Below are positions 20,432 through 32,550 of a DNA stretch of 64,000 nucleotides, piece by piece; position 1 is the first letter of the stretch; each line of letters begins with the position of its first letter. A model generated the notes under the pieces. It did no database searches. It saw nothing but the letters and a program-made list of their open reading frames with translations, and was not told the origin of the DNA. Position numbers and translations under genes: made by a program. Source of the stretch: Gremmenia infestans (taxonomy: Eukaryota > Ascomycota > Leotiomycetes > Helotiales > Hamatocanthoscyphaceae); contig JAFEVB010000023.1 of NCBI GenBank assembly GCA_032629725.1, positions 62,001 through 126,000 of the forward strand, written 5' to 3'.

Positions 20432-22420
20432 ATGGACGAGGTAGAGGATGAACTTCGGCCCAGAAAAGTCGACGTTCAGCGGATATATGCCCAGAGCTTA
20501 CAAAGATGGTCGTCTCATGCAAGAACATCATATCTCCAGAGCGGATTCTCTCTTGAAGCTCTTCGCCTTCGAAATCTGCTTGGCAATATTCCGTCATATC
20601 TCGGCCATAATGTGGTAGCCTTCAGGGAGCAGAGCAAAAAGCCGGAATTTGACCTTCATACTAAAGCGCTACCTAATGGTCTGTCGGTCCTGTACGTTAA
20701 TGGGAAGTCTTTGTGGAATGCAGGCGAAGGAGACTGCGATCTCCAAGAGAAAACTATGCTTAATCAACTTCTATTAGGAGTCCAGAAGTCAATATCTTGT
20801 TCCTTCTCAGGCGACGATTGTTTTGCCAATTGGCCAGAGTACCATGAGCACCACAGGACACAGTCAACAGATGGTAATTGCCTCGCTATTCTGGTGTTTG
20901 CTTGGTCATATATACTATCAGCACGTTGGGTGGAAATGCAGCAACCATCAGGCACATTTGCTGCCCAATCGAATGACCGTATGGTATACTTGTGCCACCA
21001 GGCTGGATGGAGGGACGATACTAGTGAAAGGCTTCTAGATATCATTGACATCAATCTCGGCGATGTGAGTGACGATGCTGCACAATGGTGGGCAGCGATT
21101 CTAGCTAAGGGTGAGGGTTGGCGGGCAGAGATCAAACGTAATGAGAGCGTTTATCGATCACCGTGGTCTACGTCTATCTCAGCGGATTCCCAATTCAGGC
21201 TGAGACGGGCAAGCGCCTCCCAAAGCTCGTTCGATTCAGTGTCATCACCACCAAGATCCGACGTTGCCCTTGCTTATTTGACCAACTTTTGTTTGCTTCA
21301 CAACGCTGGTAGTCAATGTTCCGCAGCCTTGGCGGCTGCTTTGACCTTTCCATCTCTGACGAAAGCGAGTCTCCCGCTACCAAGTTCCCACGATTCTTGT
21401 ATTCGGACTCAAGTAGCGACAGCCGATATATCATCGTCTCCAAGAAGCTCCTCGTCTCCTCCATCTTGGCATGTCGACGAGAAAGATGAGATCCTTCGGG
21501 ATTTTAGGCTTCTGCCTTACTATATGACTTTGAGCTGCAGTAGACGTGGCATAGAATCACTTCTTTGCAACACATTTTTTGATCCTTATATACCATGCAA
21601 CCTCGTCAGTGCATGGATTCAGCCAATATTTGAAGTCCTGGATCCTCTAATTGCCAAAAAAGATTACAAGGTTCTTGCGATGGTCCTAGGGAGACAGCAA
21701 CCCAAAGTTGCGGTCTTGTGGACTGGTGCTTTTATTACTGGAATGGCGCGATCTATCCTACAGCATTGTCGAGATGGGTTCATTGCGATCGAAATTCATT
21801 CTGCAGCATGGACAAACACAACACAAACGTTTATGAGTCTGGATCCTCAGCCCCTTCCAACTTGCGATCGTATATATCGATCGGACGAATGTCGATTACT
21901 TTACCTTGCAGGGGAAGAGTTGAATTCTCGGCTTCCAATCTGCCCTTGGCGTCCTTTCGGCACTACAGCGCTTTCTGGCACTGACATCTGCGTTCGTACA
22001 CATGCACATTGCGCGGGAGGGCATTATCTACGCTACGCTAACTGGTGCTGGGTCTTGAAAAATGGTGCCAATGTATGGGACCCAGGATTCTGCAGCGATA
22101 CAACGAAACAGAGTATGTATACCACTGTGGATGATACCATCATTTTAGACACGCATAAGGAGACTGTACTGGTACATGAGAATATCTCGGAGATGGCAAC
22201 ACGAAGCATATTTGGCTGGCTACGGAGTTATGGATGGCCTGCCGCGGAGAAGGTCATATATAGCCACTCATGGATCATCTCAGAAGGATCAGATGATGAA
22301 TCGAATAACGATCCCGATGATGATATAAATGATCCTGGGAAAGTCAAATACTCGAGTGACAATTTCGAAAGAATAACAGCTTGGCTTGATCAGTGCGCAA
22401 ATGAATCTAGAAGCAAATAA
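20432..22420 (+). CDS. large single-exon protein of unknown function
   Basis: An uninterrupted frame of 662 residues with coding-like composition. I recognise no catalytic motif. Notable are many Trp residues (WAAILAKGEGW, NWCWVLKNGANVWDPG), a low-complexity Ser/Pro stretch around residues 250-350 and an acidic Asp-rich patch near residue 630 (DDESNNDPDDDIND). There is no signal peptide, and no clear membrane span. It could be an incompletely characterised fungal family. The start is the first ATG in frame; upstream in-frame stops were not examined in detail. Confidence 0.7.
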   Translation: MDEVEDELRPRKVDVQRIYAQSLQRWSSHARTSYLQSGFSLEALRLRNLLGNIPSYLGHNVVAFREQSKKPEFDLHTKALPNGLSVLYVNGKSLWNAGEGDCDLQEKTMLNQLLLGVQKSISCSFSGDDCFANWPEYHEHHRTQSTDGNCLAILVFAWSYILSARWVEMQQPSGTFAAQSNDRMVYLCHQAGWRDDTSERLLDIIDINLGDVSDDAAQWWAAILAKGEGWRAEIKRNESVYRSPWSTSISADSQFRLRRASASQSSFDSVSSPPRSDVALAYLTNFCLLHNAGSQCSAALAAALTFPSLTKASLPLPSSHDSCIRTQVATADISSSPRSSSSPPSWHVDEKDEILRDFRLLPYYMTLSCSRRGIESLLCNTFFDPYIPCNLVSAWIQPIFEVLDPLIAKKDYKVLAMVLGRQQPKVAVLWTGAFITGMARSILQHCRDGFIAIEIHSAAWTNTTQTFMSLDPQPLPTCDRIYRSDECRLLYLAGEELNSRLPICPWRPFGTTALSGTDICVRTHAHCAGGHYLRYANWCWVLKNGANVWDPGFCSDTTKQSMYTTVDDTIILDTHKETVLVHENISEMATRSIFGWLRSYGWPAAEKVIYSHSWIISEGSDDESNNDPDDDINDPGKVKYSSDNFERITAWLDQCANESRSK

Positions 22421-22498
22421 ATGATCATTACCCAGCTTCTGATGCTAATATTATATTATTTCTAAATGTAGAGCTAACGTTTGAAATTATCTGCTAGG

Positions 22499-24265
22499 CT
22501 AGATCAACTTCGAAGGTTTCTCTATATCCGTACCAATATCGACAGTCTCTGTCGAGTGCGCCATGATCGAGTCAGTCACAACCAATTCGGTGCCCTCAAA
22601 AATGCCCGTAATCTCTTCCAGCGTAAGACCTTTCGTTTCGGGGAAAGCCAGGTAGATAACAACTAGGATGATGGCTAGTATGACATCAAAGAAGATGTAA
22701 TATTTCCAAGCAAGAGCAGCCAATGCAAGTGGGTTGCAAAAGTTGGCGATGAAGTACATCAAATAGTTCGATATGTAGAGCAAGGTAACACCACGAGCTC
22801 GCTGTTGATATGGGAAGATTTCGACCGGATAGGCTTGAAGCAATGGTGTCCAAGCGATGTTGCAGAAAAATGAGAAGACAAAGATCATAACCAAGGCGGC
22901 ATAGCCCATACGCTTCTCCTTCGAGTGTGCAAAGATAGAAGTCAGTACTGTATAGATAATGAATGTCAGGAGCATCCCCGCAGTCGAAGTAAGCCAAAGT
23001 GTGCGTCGGCCAAATTTGTCAACCAAGTATGCACCACCAAGAAGTGCAGACAGCCAGTTGAAGATGGCCAGACAGCCATTAAGAAGTGTCTGATCTTTCG
23101 AGGCCGTAATACCAATAGTGTTGAGAACCAAAGTTAAATACTGACCCATTAGCAAGATTCTTATATATAAGAGCGATAGACTTACGTATGATAAAATCGA
23201 GTTGCCATTCCAAGCAACAGCTACCCCGATAACAACCGCAATGAAGGAGCGCCATCTATAAGCCTTGGTACGAACCAAATCTAAGTATGAGCCTTGAGCT
23301 TTGAACTCTCTTTCGAGGCGTATTGCTTCGGAAATCTCGGCCATCTCAAACGCTACGAGAGGGGATCCCTCGTCTCCACCTGCATGGTGCTTGATGAAGA
23401 TCTTCCTTGCTTCATCCGCACGATCATTGGCAATAAGCCATCTGTGGTGGTTAGAAGTGTTTTATCTGGAGATAGGAAGGGCATACCGAGGAGACTCGGG
23501 GATAAAAAAACAGATCATGAATTCAACAATAGGAATGACTGCTTGAAGAGCAGAGGGGATCCTCCACGACCACTCATTATGAATCCTGAAAGTTCCATAT
23601 GTTGACCACGATGAAAAGATTGAACCAATGAACTACCATACCAATTAGAAAGATAGTATACGTTATAAGTGGCTAACTTACGAACGAAGTGTTATAGAGA
23701 GATGTAGCTGCTCCACGCTGGGTTGGGTATGCCAACTCAGCAATAATGATAGGGGCAGGCAGTCCGATAACGGCTGCACCGATACCAACGATGTAACGCG
23801 ATATGACAAGCTGGGCCAAGGTGGTCGAAGTTGCTTGTATCAATGCACCGACACACAGGATAATAAAGCCAATCATCATGATATTTTTGCGGCCCCATCG
23901 GTCGATCGAGTATGAAGCGACAACAACGCCTGAAAGTTTACCCAGGTAGAATATAGAGTTAATGAGCCCCAACATCGTGGCATCTGGATGGCCAAAGTAG
24001 GCTCTCCACTGAGCGACAGATTGTAGCGCATTCATCATCGAGGCTATTTCCATTAGTAAATCGTCTCATAGGTATTGGACTATCGTAACTTACCATCGAA
24101 TCCCACTGAGGCTGCACCAAGTAGTGGTCCAACCAAGAGGAAATTCAAGATAACCCGATGCGGAATCCGATACCATGGCTTTGGATTGACAGGCAAGACT
24201 GCCAGAAGTTGAGGAGAGATCCCCTTCAACTTCTCTAGTCCTGCGGCTCCTTTCTTCGTGAACAT
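22499..24265 (-). CDS. MFS sugar transporter (hexose/lactose-permease type)
   Basis: Five exons (24094-24265, 23682-24043, 23487-23632, 23186-23441, 22499-23140, minus strand) give 525 residues, the usual size for the sugar porter family. Family signatures are all present: DRWGRK after span 2, PESPRWLI at the end of the first half, DKFGRRTLW in the second half and PETKGLTLEEI after span 12. About 12 membrane segments are seen. Plasma-membrane proton symport of a mono- or disaccharide is expected. Close placement to an intracellular beta-glucosidase, sharing its promoter, suggests an oligosaccharide or beta-glucoside as substrate; that is inference. Confidence 0.93.
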
Positions 24266-25137
24266 AGTACTGAGCGGCCGGTATCTTCAAGTTTGTGCCG
24301 ATGAAAGAAAACTAAGGAATAAAGATTTAACTGCGAATGATTGAGGCAAGAGTGCAGGGCAAGGATATATGCTGATACTTATATACAGCAAGAGGCTGTC
24401 TCCTACTATAGACTTATGTTTCTATAACAATGCCATCTTGAGGGCTCTAGATCTAAACGAATATCAGGAGATTCTCGACAAGAGTGCGTAGCAGTGTGCT
24501 CAATCGCAGAAGTCTGTAGATAGGGGCTTATCCTAGCGTTATACGAGCTCGCCAACTTGTCCAAGTTGAGACATCTAAAATGGGCCTCATGAGGAGGTCA
24601 GGGGAGGAGGTATAGATAAGACTGTAAAGATCAAAGACTTTTCTCTAGGTAGTGAAAGACAGAGCTAGAATCGTCAATTTGCCTAGATTAGAAGTAGCGG
24701 GGATTTCTTAGGAATAAAGTCTTTAGATACCTAGATAGGCTCGGCAACGTAGCTGCTTTTGGACCTGTTGGCGACGGCGGGGCGGGGGCGGGGCAGCAGC
24801 TACTCGTAGTTTGGCGCTAGAGAAGCGGCGCGGCTTCACACAAGAAGATCAGACGAAGATTCGCAGCCTTCACGGTTCCCAGCTGTCTGTCTGAGACTCT
24901 GAGGAGGAGTATGGAATGCAAAAGTGCAGCAAGTGTACCTCTAGTCTCCATCTGCGCTTTCGGGCTTGCACCTTTCCAATTTCTCACTAGCGTTCGCAAG
25001 TCGGACATGGTAATACGGCAATATAATATTTCTATGTCTGTGGAGCTCCTAGTGTTGCTCTCATTCTTCTGCTCATTCTGTCTGATACTTCCTTTTATTC
25101 TTCTTCATATTGCTGTCTTATCCTTACTAGACCACTC
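24266..25137. promoter_or_regulatory. shared promoter of sugar transporter and beta-glucosidase
   Basis: An 872-bp bidirectional promoter. It carries three tandem GCGGGG motifs (24777-24782, 24782-24787, 24788-24793) and another at 24697-24702, all fitting the SYGGRG CreA consensus. TA-rich stretches near 24370-24390 (tatatgctgatacttatata) and 25020-25035 could be TATA elements for the minus and plus genes respectively. CGG triplets suitable for a Zn2Cys6 regulator are present, but I cannot single out a specific site. Confidence 0.55.
24777..24793 (+). promoter_or_regulatory. triple GCGGGG block (CreA-like)
   Basis: Three head-to-tail GCGGGG hexamers, two sharing one G and the third directly following, in otherwise A+T-leaning promoter DNA. 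This is the densest CreA-consensus block I found in the window. Confidence 0.5.
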
Positions 25138-28021
25138 ATGACCCTCTCCGAGTCTATTATGCAAATTCCATCTTTTGATGTAGAAGAGGTCATTAAAAAT
25201 GCGACATTGAACGAAAAGATCGCACTCCTATCTGGTAAATTTACCTTCAAAACAAATTGAAGTATATATTGACCTTGGCTGCACTACAGGAAAGGACTTT
25301 TGGCACACACACCCACTAGAAAACCACAATGTTCCCTCAATAAGAACTTCTGATGGTCCAAATGGCGTTCGAGGCACGAAGTTCTTCAATGGCCAGCCGG
25401 CAACATGTATTCCGTGCAGTACGGGTCTCGCATCATCCTGGGACGTCGATTTAATACACACCGCTGGAGTACTCATCGGTAAAGAGTGCAAGGCAAAGGG
25501 TGTGCATTGTTGGCTCGGCCCAACTGTTAATATTCAGCGATCTCCACTGGGCGGCAGAGGTTTCGAGTCATTCTCTGAGGATCCTTATTTATCAGGGTGG
25601 GTATTTGCTCGTACATAGATCTCACTTCCAAAAACCGATGTGAGAAATACTGCTGATTCGAACTGGCTTTTAGCAAATTAGCTGGTAGCTACATCAATGG
25701 TGTACAATCTACTGGAGTAGTGGCAACAATCAAACATTTTGTATGCAACGACCTGGAGCACGAGCGTTATGCGGTTAACATAGTCGTTAGCCAGAGGGCT
25801 CTCCGAGAAATTTACCTCCTGCCTTTCCAAATCGCGATTGCTGACAGTTCACCTGGGGCATTAATGACTGCCTACAATAGAGTTAATGGTACACATGCAT
25901 CTGAGAATAGCTTCGTTATTGAGGATATTCTGAGGAAAGAATGGAAATGGAAAGGTCTCGTCATGAGTGATTGGTATGTGAGCAGGCTATTGTTTACCTG
26001 ACCCTATCATCAACTACTTGTCTTATCTTGTGTATCAATTAAGACCGCTAATCGGACTTCTTGGTGTAGGACTGGGACATATTCAACAAGCGAGGCGTTG
26101 AATGCTGGACTGGATTTGGAGATGCCCGGTCCATCTAGGTGGCGTGGCGTTCTAGCGTCCCTCGCCATTTCGTCACAGAAACTAAATCAAAAGACACTAG
26201 ATGCTCGAGTTCGGAACGTGCTGGACTTTGTGAAGCGTGCGAGCAGAGCTAGGGTGGCTGCAGTTGAAGGCTTTTTGGACGTACCCGAAGACCGAGCAAT
26301 CAATCGAAAACTGGCTGGTAACTGCACCGTCCTACTCAAGAACGACCACAAGCTATTGCCCTACCCATCTGATTTGACGGAAATTGCACTGATTGGCCCC
26401 GGAATCATGGAAACTTCCATTTCTGGGGGTGGCAGTGCCGCACTGGAAGCCTCTTATATTATCACGCCCTACGAGGCAATTGCGAAAAAGTTGAGCAGGG
26501 TCAAAGACGTCAAAATACACTACGAAGTTGGCGCATATTCACACCGGCTTCTGCCAACAATTGGGAAATATCTGAGAACAGAGTCAGGAAAAGCAGGAGC
26601 TAGCATGAAATTCTATCAAGAGCCTATTACGTCCAAGGAGCGCGAAGTTATTGATGAAATATGTCTGGTGGATACTCTATTTCAATTAATGGATTACCGC
26701 AACGCAAGGCTTGGGGGTCTCTTTTATGCCTCAGTAGAAGGGGTATTTACGGCACCAGCGACAGGTGATTTTGAATTTGGGATCACTACATACGGCTCCG
26801 GCGATCTCTACATTAACGATAAACTTCTCATCGACAACACCACAACTCAGGAGCCAGGCTCGACCTTCTTCGGTAAAGGTACTGCGGAAAAGACTGGCCT
26901 CATATATATGGAGGAGAACAAAGAGTACAAGCTTCGACTCGAATTTGCCAGTGGTCCTTCTTCGAAGATTCAAAAGCCGGGGGTCGTTAATCTTGGCGGA
27001 GGCGCTGGCAGGATTGGAGCTATACTTGTCCAAGATGAAAATTTGTCAATTGCCAGAGCAGTAGCACTTGCTACCACGCATAAGTATGTTGTTTTATGCG
27101 CAGGATTGTCTGTAAGTCGTTAACCCTTTTATATTCCTCTATGATTGAACGAATTCTGATGGCGCCCGGTTGAATAGGCCGATTGGGAGAGTGAAGGCTT
27201 TGATAGGCCACATATGGACCTGCCTCGGAATATTCCAAAGCTAATCGCAGCTGTGATCAAAGCGAACCCTAATACAGTTGTTGTGACACAAAGCGGAACG
27301 CCCATCAATTTGATGCCCTGGGCGCACAATGCATCAACTATGATCCACACGTGGTATAATGGCAATGAAACCGGCAACGGGCTTGCCGATGTAATTTTTG
27401 GAGATGTTAATCCAAGTGCAAAATTGCCATTGTCATTCCCCCTCAAAGTTCAAGACAATCCAGCATTTCTCAGTTCACGCAGCGAGAAGGGTAGGATGCA
27501 CTACAGTGAGGATATCTATGTGGGATATAGATATTATGAAAAGCTTGAGAAGGAGGTTTTATTTCCGTTCGGGTAAGTGCCACATTTCTCAAGAGGGGTA
27601 TAATTGAATAAATGTCTATCAACTAACTCGACATTCCAGGCATGGGTTGTCATATACTGAATTTGCATATTCTGCACTGGAAGTATCAGATGCTCAGGTC
27701 CAGCTCAAAGTCAAGAATACAGGGGAAAGGCCAGGAGCGGAAGTTGTTCAGGTCTATATATCAGCCAACAAAGAATCGTCGCCTGTCAGTCGGCCAGAAA
27801 AAGAGCTCAAGGGGTTTGCGAAAGTCTTCCTGGTAGGGTATGAAGAGCGGCTTGTCACAATTCCGCTCGATCGATTTGCCACGTGTTTTTGGGATGAAGT
27901 GGAGGAGGCTTGGGTATCTGAACCGGGCAAATACAAGGTTTTGTTAGGGAGTAGTAGTAGTAACATACTTCTTCAAGGGGAATTCCACGTCAAGGAGACG
28001 ATAACTTGGACTGGACTGTAG
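25138..28021 (+). CDS. GH3 beta-glucosidase with PA14 domain, cytosolic
   Basis: Six exons (25138-25234, 25290-25596, 25674-25973, 26070-27111, 27178-27572, 27640-28021) give 840 residues. The GH3 N-terminal barrel includes RTSDGPNGVRG, TIKHFVCNDLEHER and the nucleophile Asp234 in VMSDW. A PA14 domain sits inside the second GH3 domain at roughly residues 412-556 (GLFYASVEGVFTAP, GSGDLYINDKLLIDN). PFGHGLSYTEF marks the boundary to the C-terminal fibronectin III-like domain. This matches the Kluyveromyces-type PA14 beta-glucosidases. There is no signal peptide, so hydrolysis should occur inside the cell. A second Met eight codons in could also serve as start. Confidence 0.93.
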
Positions 28022-28459
28022 AGTAGCTTTTTCGCAAGACCCTCGTAATTGGTATTAAGTTCCACTCGGTATTGCTTTTGACGTCTATATTCGGTGATGC
28101 CATGCAATTTCGGTGCGTCGCTCTTGTGCTCGTAGCTACTCGTATTAGCTTCATTTACAGCCCCTTATACGTTTCTTGTTTGTCTTGTCGGATTGAGCTA
28201 CACATCAAACCCATCCGTATGGTAACCATAGCTAGTGGGGCAGATATGGTAATCGCTAGGCCAGCCCCCTCCCTTATCTCGTTAACTATGGGCTTTCGCA
28301 ATCTCCGAGCACTTCTAGTTCCTTGTTATCGTCGTCGTCGTCGTTACCGTATCACGTGAAACACTAAGGTGGGGGATTATCGTCCGATATCAAAGCAAGC
28401 GCAAGTTCAATGCTATTGATACCACTCGAGACTCGTCTCAATCACTTACACCTTTCCAG
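28022..28459. other. intergenic between GH3 and regulator
   Basis: This 438-bp region is the promoter of the Zn2Cys6 gene. It has a short cgtcgt repeat near 28332. No gene or motif of note. Confidence 0.5.
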
Positions 28460-30855
28460 ATGGCATCAGCTACGAGCCGTTTGAATGATACTGGCCTTCG
28501 TCGCAGGCAGACTCCTCGTTGGCATCGCACAGTAACAGGCTGCCTCACGTGCCGGCGAAGAAAGGTCAAATGCAGAGGCGAAAAGAGTCCATGCGAAAGC
28601 TGCATTCGATTGAGCCTTCGATGTATCCCTTCATTCCATTCCAACTTTAAGAACTGGACTGATTGTCCCTTGGATGGAGTGGACACTATTGCGCTCTCTG
28701 GAGAATTTGATTATCGCTCTACCCCCACGGTACACATCTTTGCAGAATTGGAAAACAACTTGACTGCAAATATAGACGGAAATTATCACGCTAAAGGCAT
28801 TGTTGAGACCGACACCAATGTCAAACAACACATTGATACAGCCCCAGGATGGGACCCTGATCAGTACCGAGATGCAAGCTTTCTTGCCTTCAACGCAGCA
28901 TCATCGACAGTTGACAGTAGACGGGAAGTCACCCACTATCAAAAGCTCGAGCAGGGTGTAACTGAGTTTATATCCATCGGATCTTCTAGCATTACCAATG
29001 ATATTGGCACCTACCCTGGGAACGCCACAGCCCTAGAATGCATCCCAAATCAGTATTTGCATTCTGAGCTTTCAGTTCCCAATGAAGCATCAATTGCTAA
29101 TGTTTCATCATTCGATGAAATGGACTTCTATAGTTGTGACTGGACACTTCATACTCTGTTTCATTCTCAATCGGGTGAACGTGTGGGTGCTGCCGATGCG
29201 CGATATTTGAGGAACTATAGCCGTTCTCCAAGTTATGTTCAAGTGACGCCCTTGCCGCCCGAAGAAGCTTATATTCCAGCCGATTTTGCATGTGGTAATT
29301 CTCTCGCTTTTAATGATCAAGGCGGAGATATGTATTCTATGCTCGACATCACATCTCCTAGAGTAGAGAGACTGTCAATACCCCGGCAGATGGATTTGTC
29401 AGCTGAAAGTGTGTACGCAGAGCAGAAGCTCGTACAATACTACGATCTTTATCTCTCTAAGGTTTCGAGCATCAAATCTTCGGCATGGAATTTCTATACC
29501 TACATGCTACGATCCCTTCAAAGCACCTGCGACTCGCCATTAAGGCACGGAATTCTGGCGTACACCTCTTCGCATCTATCTTGGAGGGATGATATAACAG
29601 TACGCCCTTACTATTATATAACTGCCTCTAGTGCAGTTGATACCATCATAACAGATCTATCTGTGAAACCAAATTCCTTAAGAGCTTCCGAACAGCATGC
29701 ACCAACGGCAGATAAATTAAGTTTGCTGCTATCTACTGCATTCTTCCTCACGCAGTGCGACGTCATTTTTGGTGATCATGAAGCTCTCTCGCGTCGTATG
29801 GACGGGATCAAGGGATTATTCGAAAACCAATGGGACCGATTTCGAAACAATATCGCCGGACTGGACTCTCATATCCTGATATGGCTCGCATATTACGATT
29901 GCCGGTCACTACTTTGGTTAGCTAAGAGCACACGACGGAATGCTCCAGGGAGGAACCCACGTGGGCTTATGAACATTTTCAACGACCACAAGGCGCCATC
30001 TTTGCTACGTGGTAGAAGAGACTATAGAAAGGATTGCTTTGGTCAGGACTATCCCGAAAATGAGATAGCTGAGGATGTGAAATTAGAGCCCGTGAATTTG
30101 ATCACAGATGATATTATATCAATCTTGTGTAATATCAGAAGTTTTGAAATATGGAATGCGGAAACTATCCAGGCAACTTCTACTGGGCTAATTTATGAAC
30201 TACGAGCTGCGAAGCTCGGACAACTTCGTGCCAACATTGGCAGAATTCAAGCAGTATGTGGCTAGCGTGAAACCCCTAAAATCCAGCTACCTAACATGCG
30301 TTTAGGAGTGTTTAGTTATCGAACAACAGTTTCCCATCGACGAGGGACAATTAGATTGTCGCGGCTTCCAACTTCTCACGGCCACCGCACTGCATCTTTC
30401 TGCTACCATCCTGCTTAACCGCATCCTCTCGCCCGAAGTTCGCACAGATGAGGAGTCGCAGTTGGCATCACTAGAGATCATGAACATCACACGGCGCCTG
30501 CGGAAAACCGACTACCTAAGCACGCGTCGCTCCTTATCTTGGCCATTGCCCATTTTCGTTGCGGGCATTGAGATTTCCGATCCCTTTTACCAAGATTGGA
30601 TCCTGGACTACTTCACGGAGCTGTGGGATTGGGGTACCAGCACGCGGAAGACAGGACAGCTCCTTCGCAAGGTCATAGAACAGCAAGCCGAGACGGGCAT
30701 CAGAGCCAACGTTCAGGACGTTATGAATCAGTATGAGGACATTATCATTATCTAATACTGTCCGTTACGACAGGGCTGAGTTTCGGTACTGGAACCTTGT
30801 TTGGGTGGCAGCAGACAGAGACGTCCTCAAATCGCTGTTCTTATGGTCTCTATGA
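28460..30855 (+). CDS. Zn2Cys6 transcription factor of the sugar-use cluster
   Basis: Three exons (28460-30253, 30306-30730, 30774-30855) give 766 residues. The DNA-binding cluster is C28-C31-C38-C45-C48-C55 (spacing 2-6-6-2-6) with basic TCRRRKVKCRG. The middle and C-terminal region is helix-rich, as in regulators with a fungal-specific middle homology or Fungal_trans_2 domain. The last intron is 43 bp (30731-30773) with CTAAT before the acceptor. If it is retained, translation stops at 30755 and the tail AEFRYWNLVWVAADRD is lost; the natural look of that tail supports the intron. Placement next to the GH3 and transporter genes suggests that it controls them. Confidence 0.85.
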
Positions 30856-32550
30856 TTGACAACTTAAAATTCCATCCAGATTTCAAGCGGGTCGGTCATC
30901 TCAGCATATACCTCCGTGGCGTGCCAGCAAAGACTACAATACCAATCGATGCGCCCCGCTTTGAGACGGCAGAATGTTTAAAGATGATAACAACTTGGTG
31001 GACTTCCATGTTATTCGAATAGTCCTCGCTACACGGAATCTGTACTTATATCACGACCGCTACGTATGCAGGTTCTTAACTACGACTTTGTTACAAATGT
31101 ACAGGGAGGATAGGTAAGTGATCTTCGATTCGGTTTATATAAGTGTAAGGCTAGAAGCTAGTAAAAGGAAACGATGAAAAGAGTATCTCCTGATCTACTA
31201 GGCATCTTGAACAACATTCGTTAATCGCATTCATTTTTGCAGCGACTTTACAGACGGTGTCTTCAATCACACCTATCTCAATCCCTAAGCCGCGGGAAAG
31301 CGCAGATTGACCGGTTGAAGTCGCCACCGATGCATTTGGATTGGGTATTTACCAGCTGAATGTTCGTGTTAGTGTTCACATTATGCCCATTTACTAGATG
31401 CGGGGTTATGGTCAAGAGAGTGGTGAAGCCTTGCGGGATGGGAGGACTAGAGAAGCCATTATTCAGATGCCCATTGGAAGATGAGAGGCATCATCCAAAT
31501 GTTCGATCACTATGACGGAAGGAGCAGGGAAGGAATGAGATACAGAAAGTTGAGTGATTTGTCAGGTGCTGCATGTGGCTGGATTTATGTACACACGGAA
31601 ATGAATGGGAAGGTGGATTGTGCAAGGTCTAGTGATGAGGAAGAGTGATTGATCATCCAGACTTGGATTACTCGAATAGTGGTCTCAAAAGCAATTATCT
31701 GTGATAGTCTGGGGTTTATGGGATAAACGGCTTAAGCAGGCCAGCTGAGGTGGGCTAAGCACAGGTTAAAGAACCGTGTTCTTGTACAATAATTACCGTT
31801 GCACAAGTGCTCTTCATACCTCTCTTGCTTTGGTAAAAGATTCCCTTCTATTGCTTTTGCTCCAGGATTCTACAGAAAGTATCCTTGCTTTAGTACCAAA
31901 CGTTTTCTTGGTTTAGCACTCTTACTCTAGTCAAACTTACTATTGTACGGTTGTAGCGCGACACTTCTTCTATTAAATCTATACGTAATACATCTTTATG
32001 TCACTGAGGAGCTCAAACTGTACATCGCCGAGCTAAAGGGACCATCTTCATAGGGTGTCTTGATTGGCCCTTGTAGTATGCTTGGACAGAGGATGGCAGC
32101 CGTGTGTGCATCATTTAGTAATTATATTGTAAGACTTACCAGCTGAAAACTATGTATTACACCGCTAATAACATCGGTGTCCAAAACCTGTTCGAAACTT
32201 GGGTAGCCAATATGAACACTAGCAAGTGCTATGCCAAAACAAAAGAATAATAGGATTTTTATCCCTTTCCCTGAACCAGCGCGTCCATCCTTCTAATACT
32301 CTGTTTCTAGGAATTGTCTACTTAGAATCACACTCTCAGAATTACTATTAATAGTCTTTTGTCTCAGGGTATATTTTCCAAGATTCAACTCCCTTATCAG
32401 AAGAAGCAATTATGAGTAGACCTACCCCAACTCCGGGTAAAACAACAACCTCCAAACCATCTACTGCCACCACGTCTACTGCTAAATCGTCCGCCATCCT
32501 CACCTTGAACCTACACAACAGTAACACCTCCATCTCAAGTTTCTAGATTC
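30856..32550. other. intergenic, nothing recognised
   Basis: A 1.7-kb gene-poor region between the cluster regulator and a minus-strand NTF2-like gene. Open frames are short and without motifs. No tRNA-like structure or repeat was seen. Confidence 0.5.
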
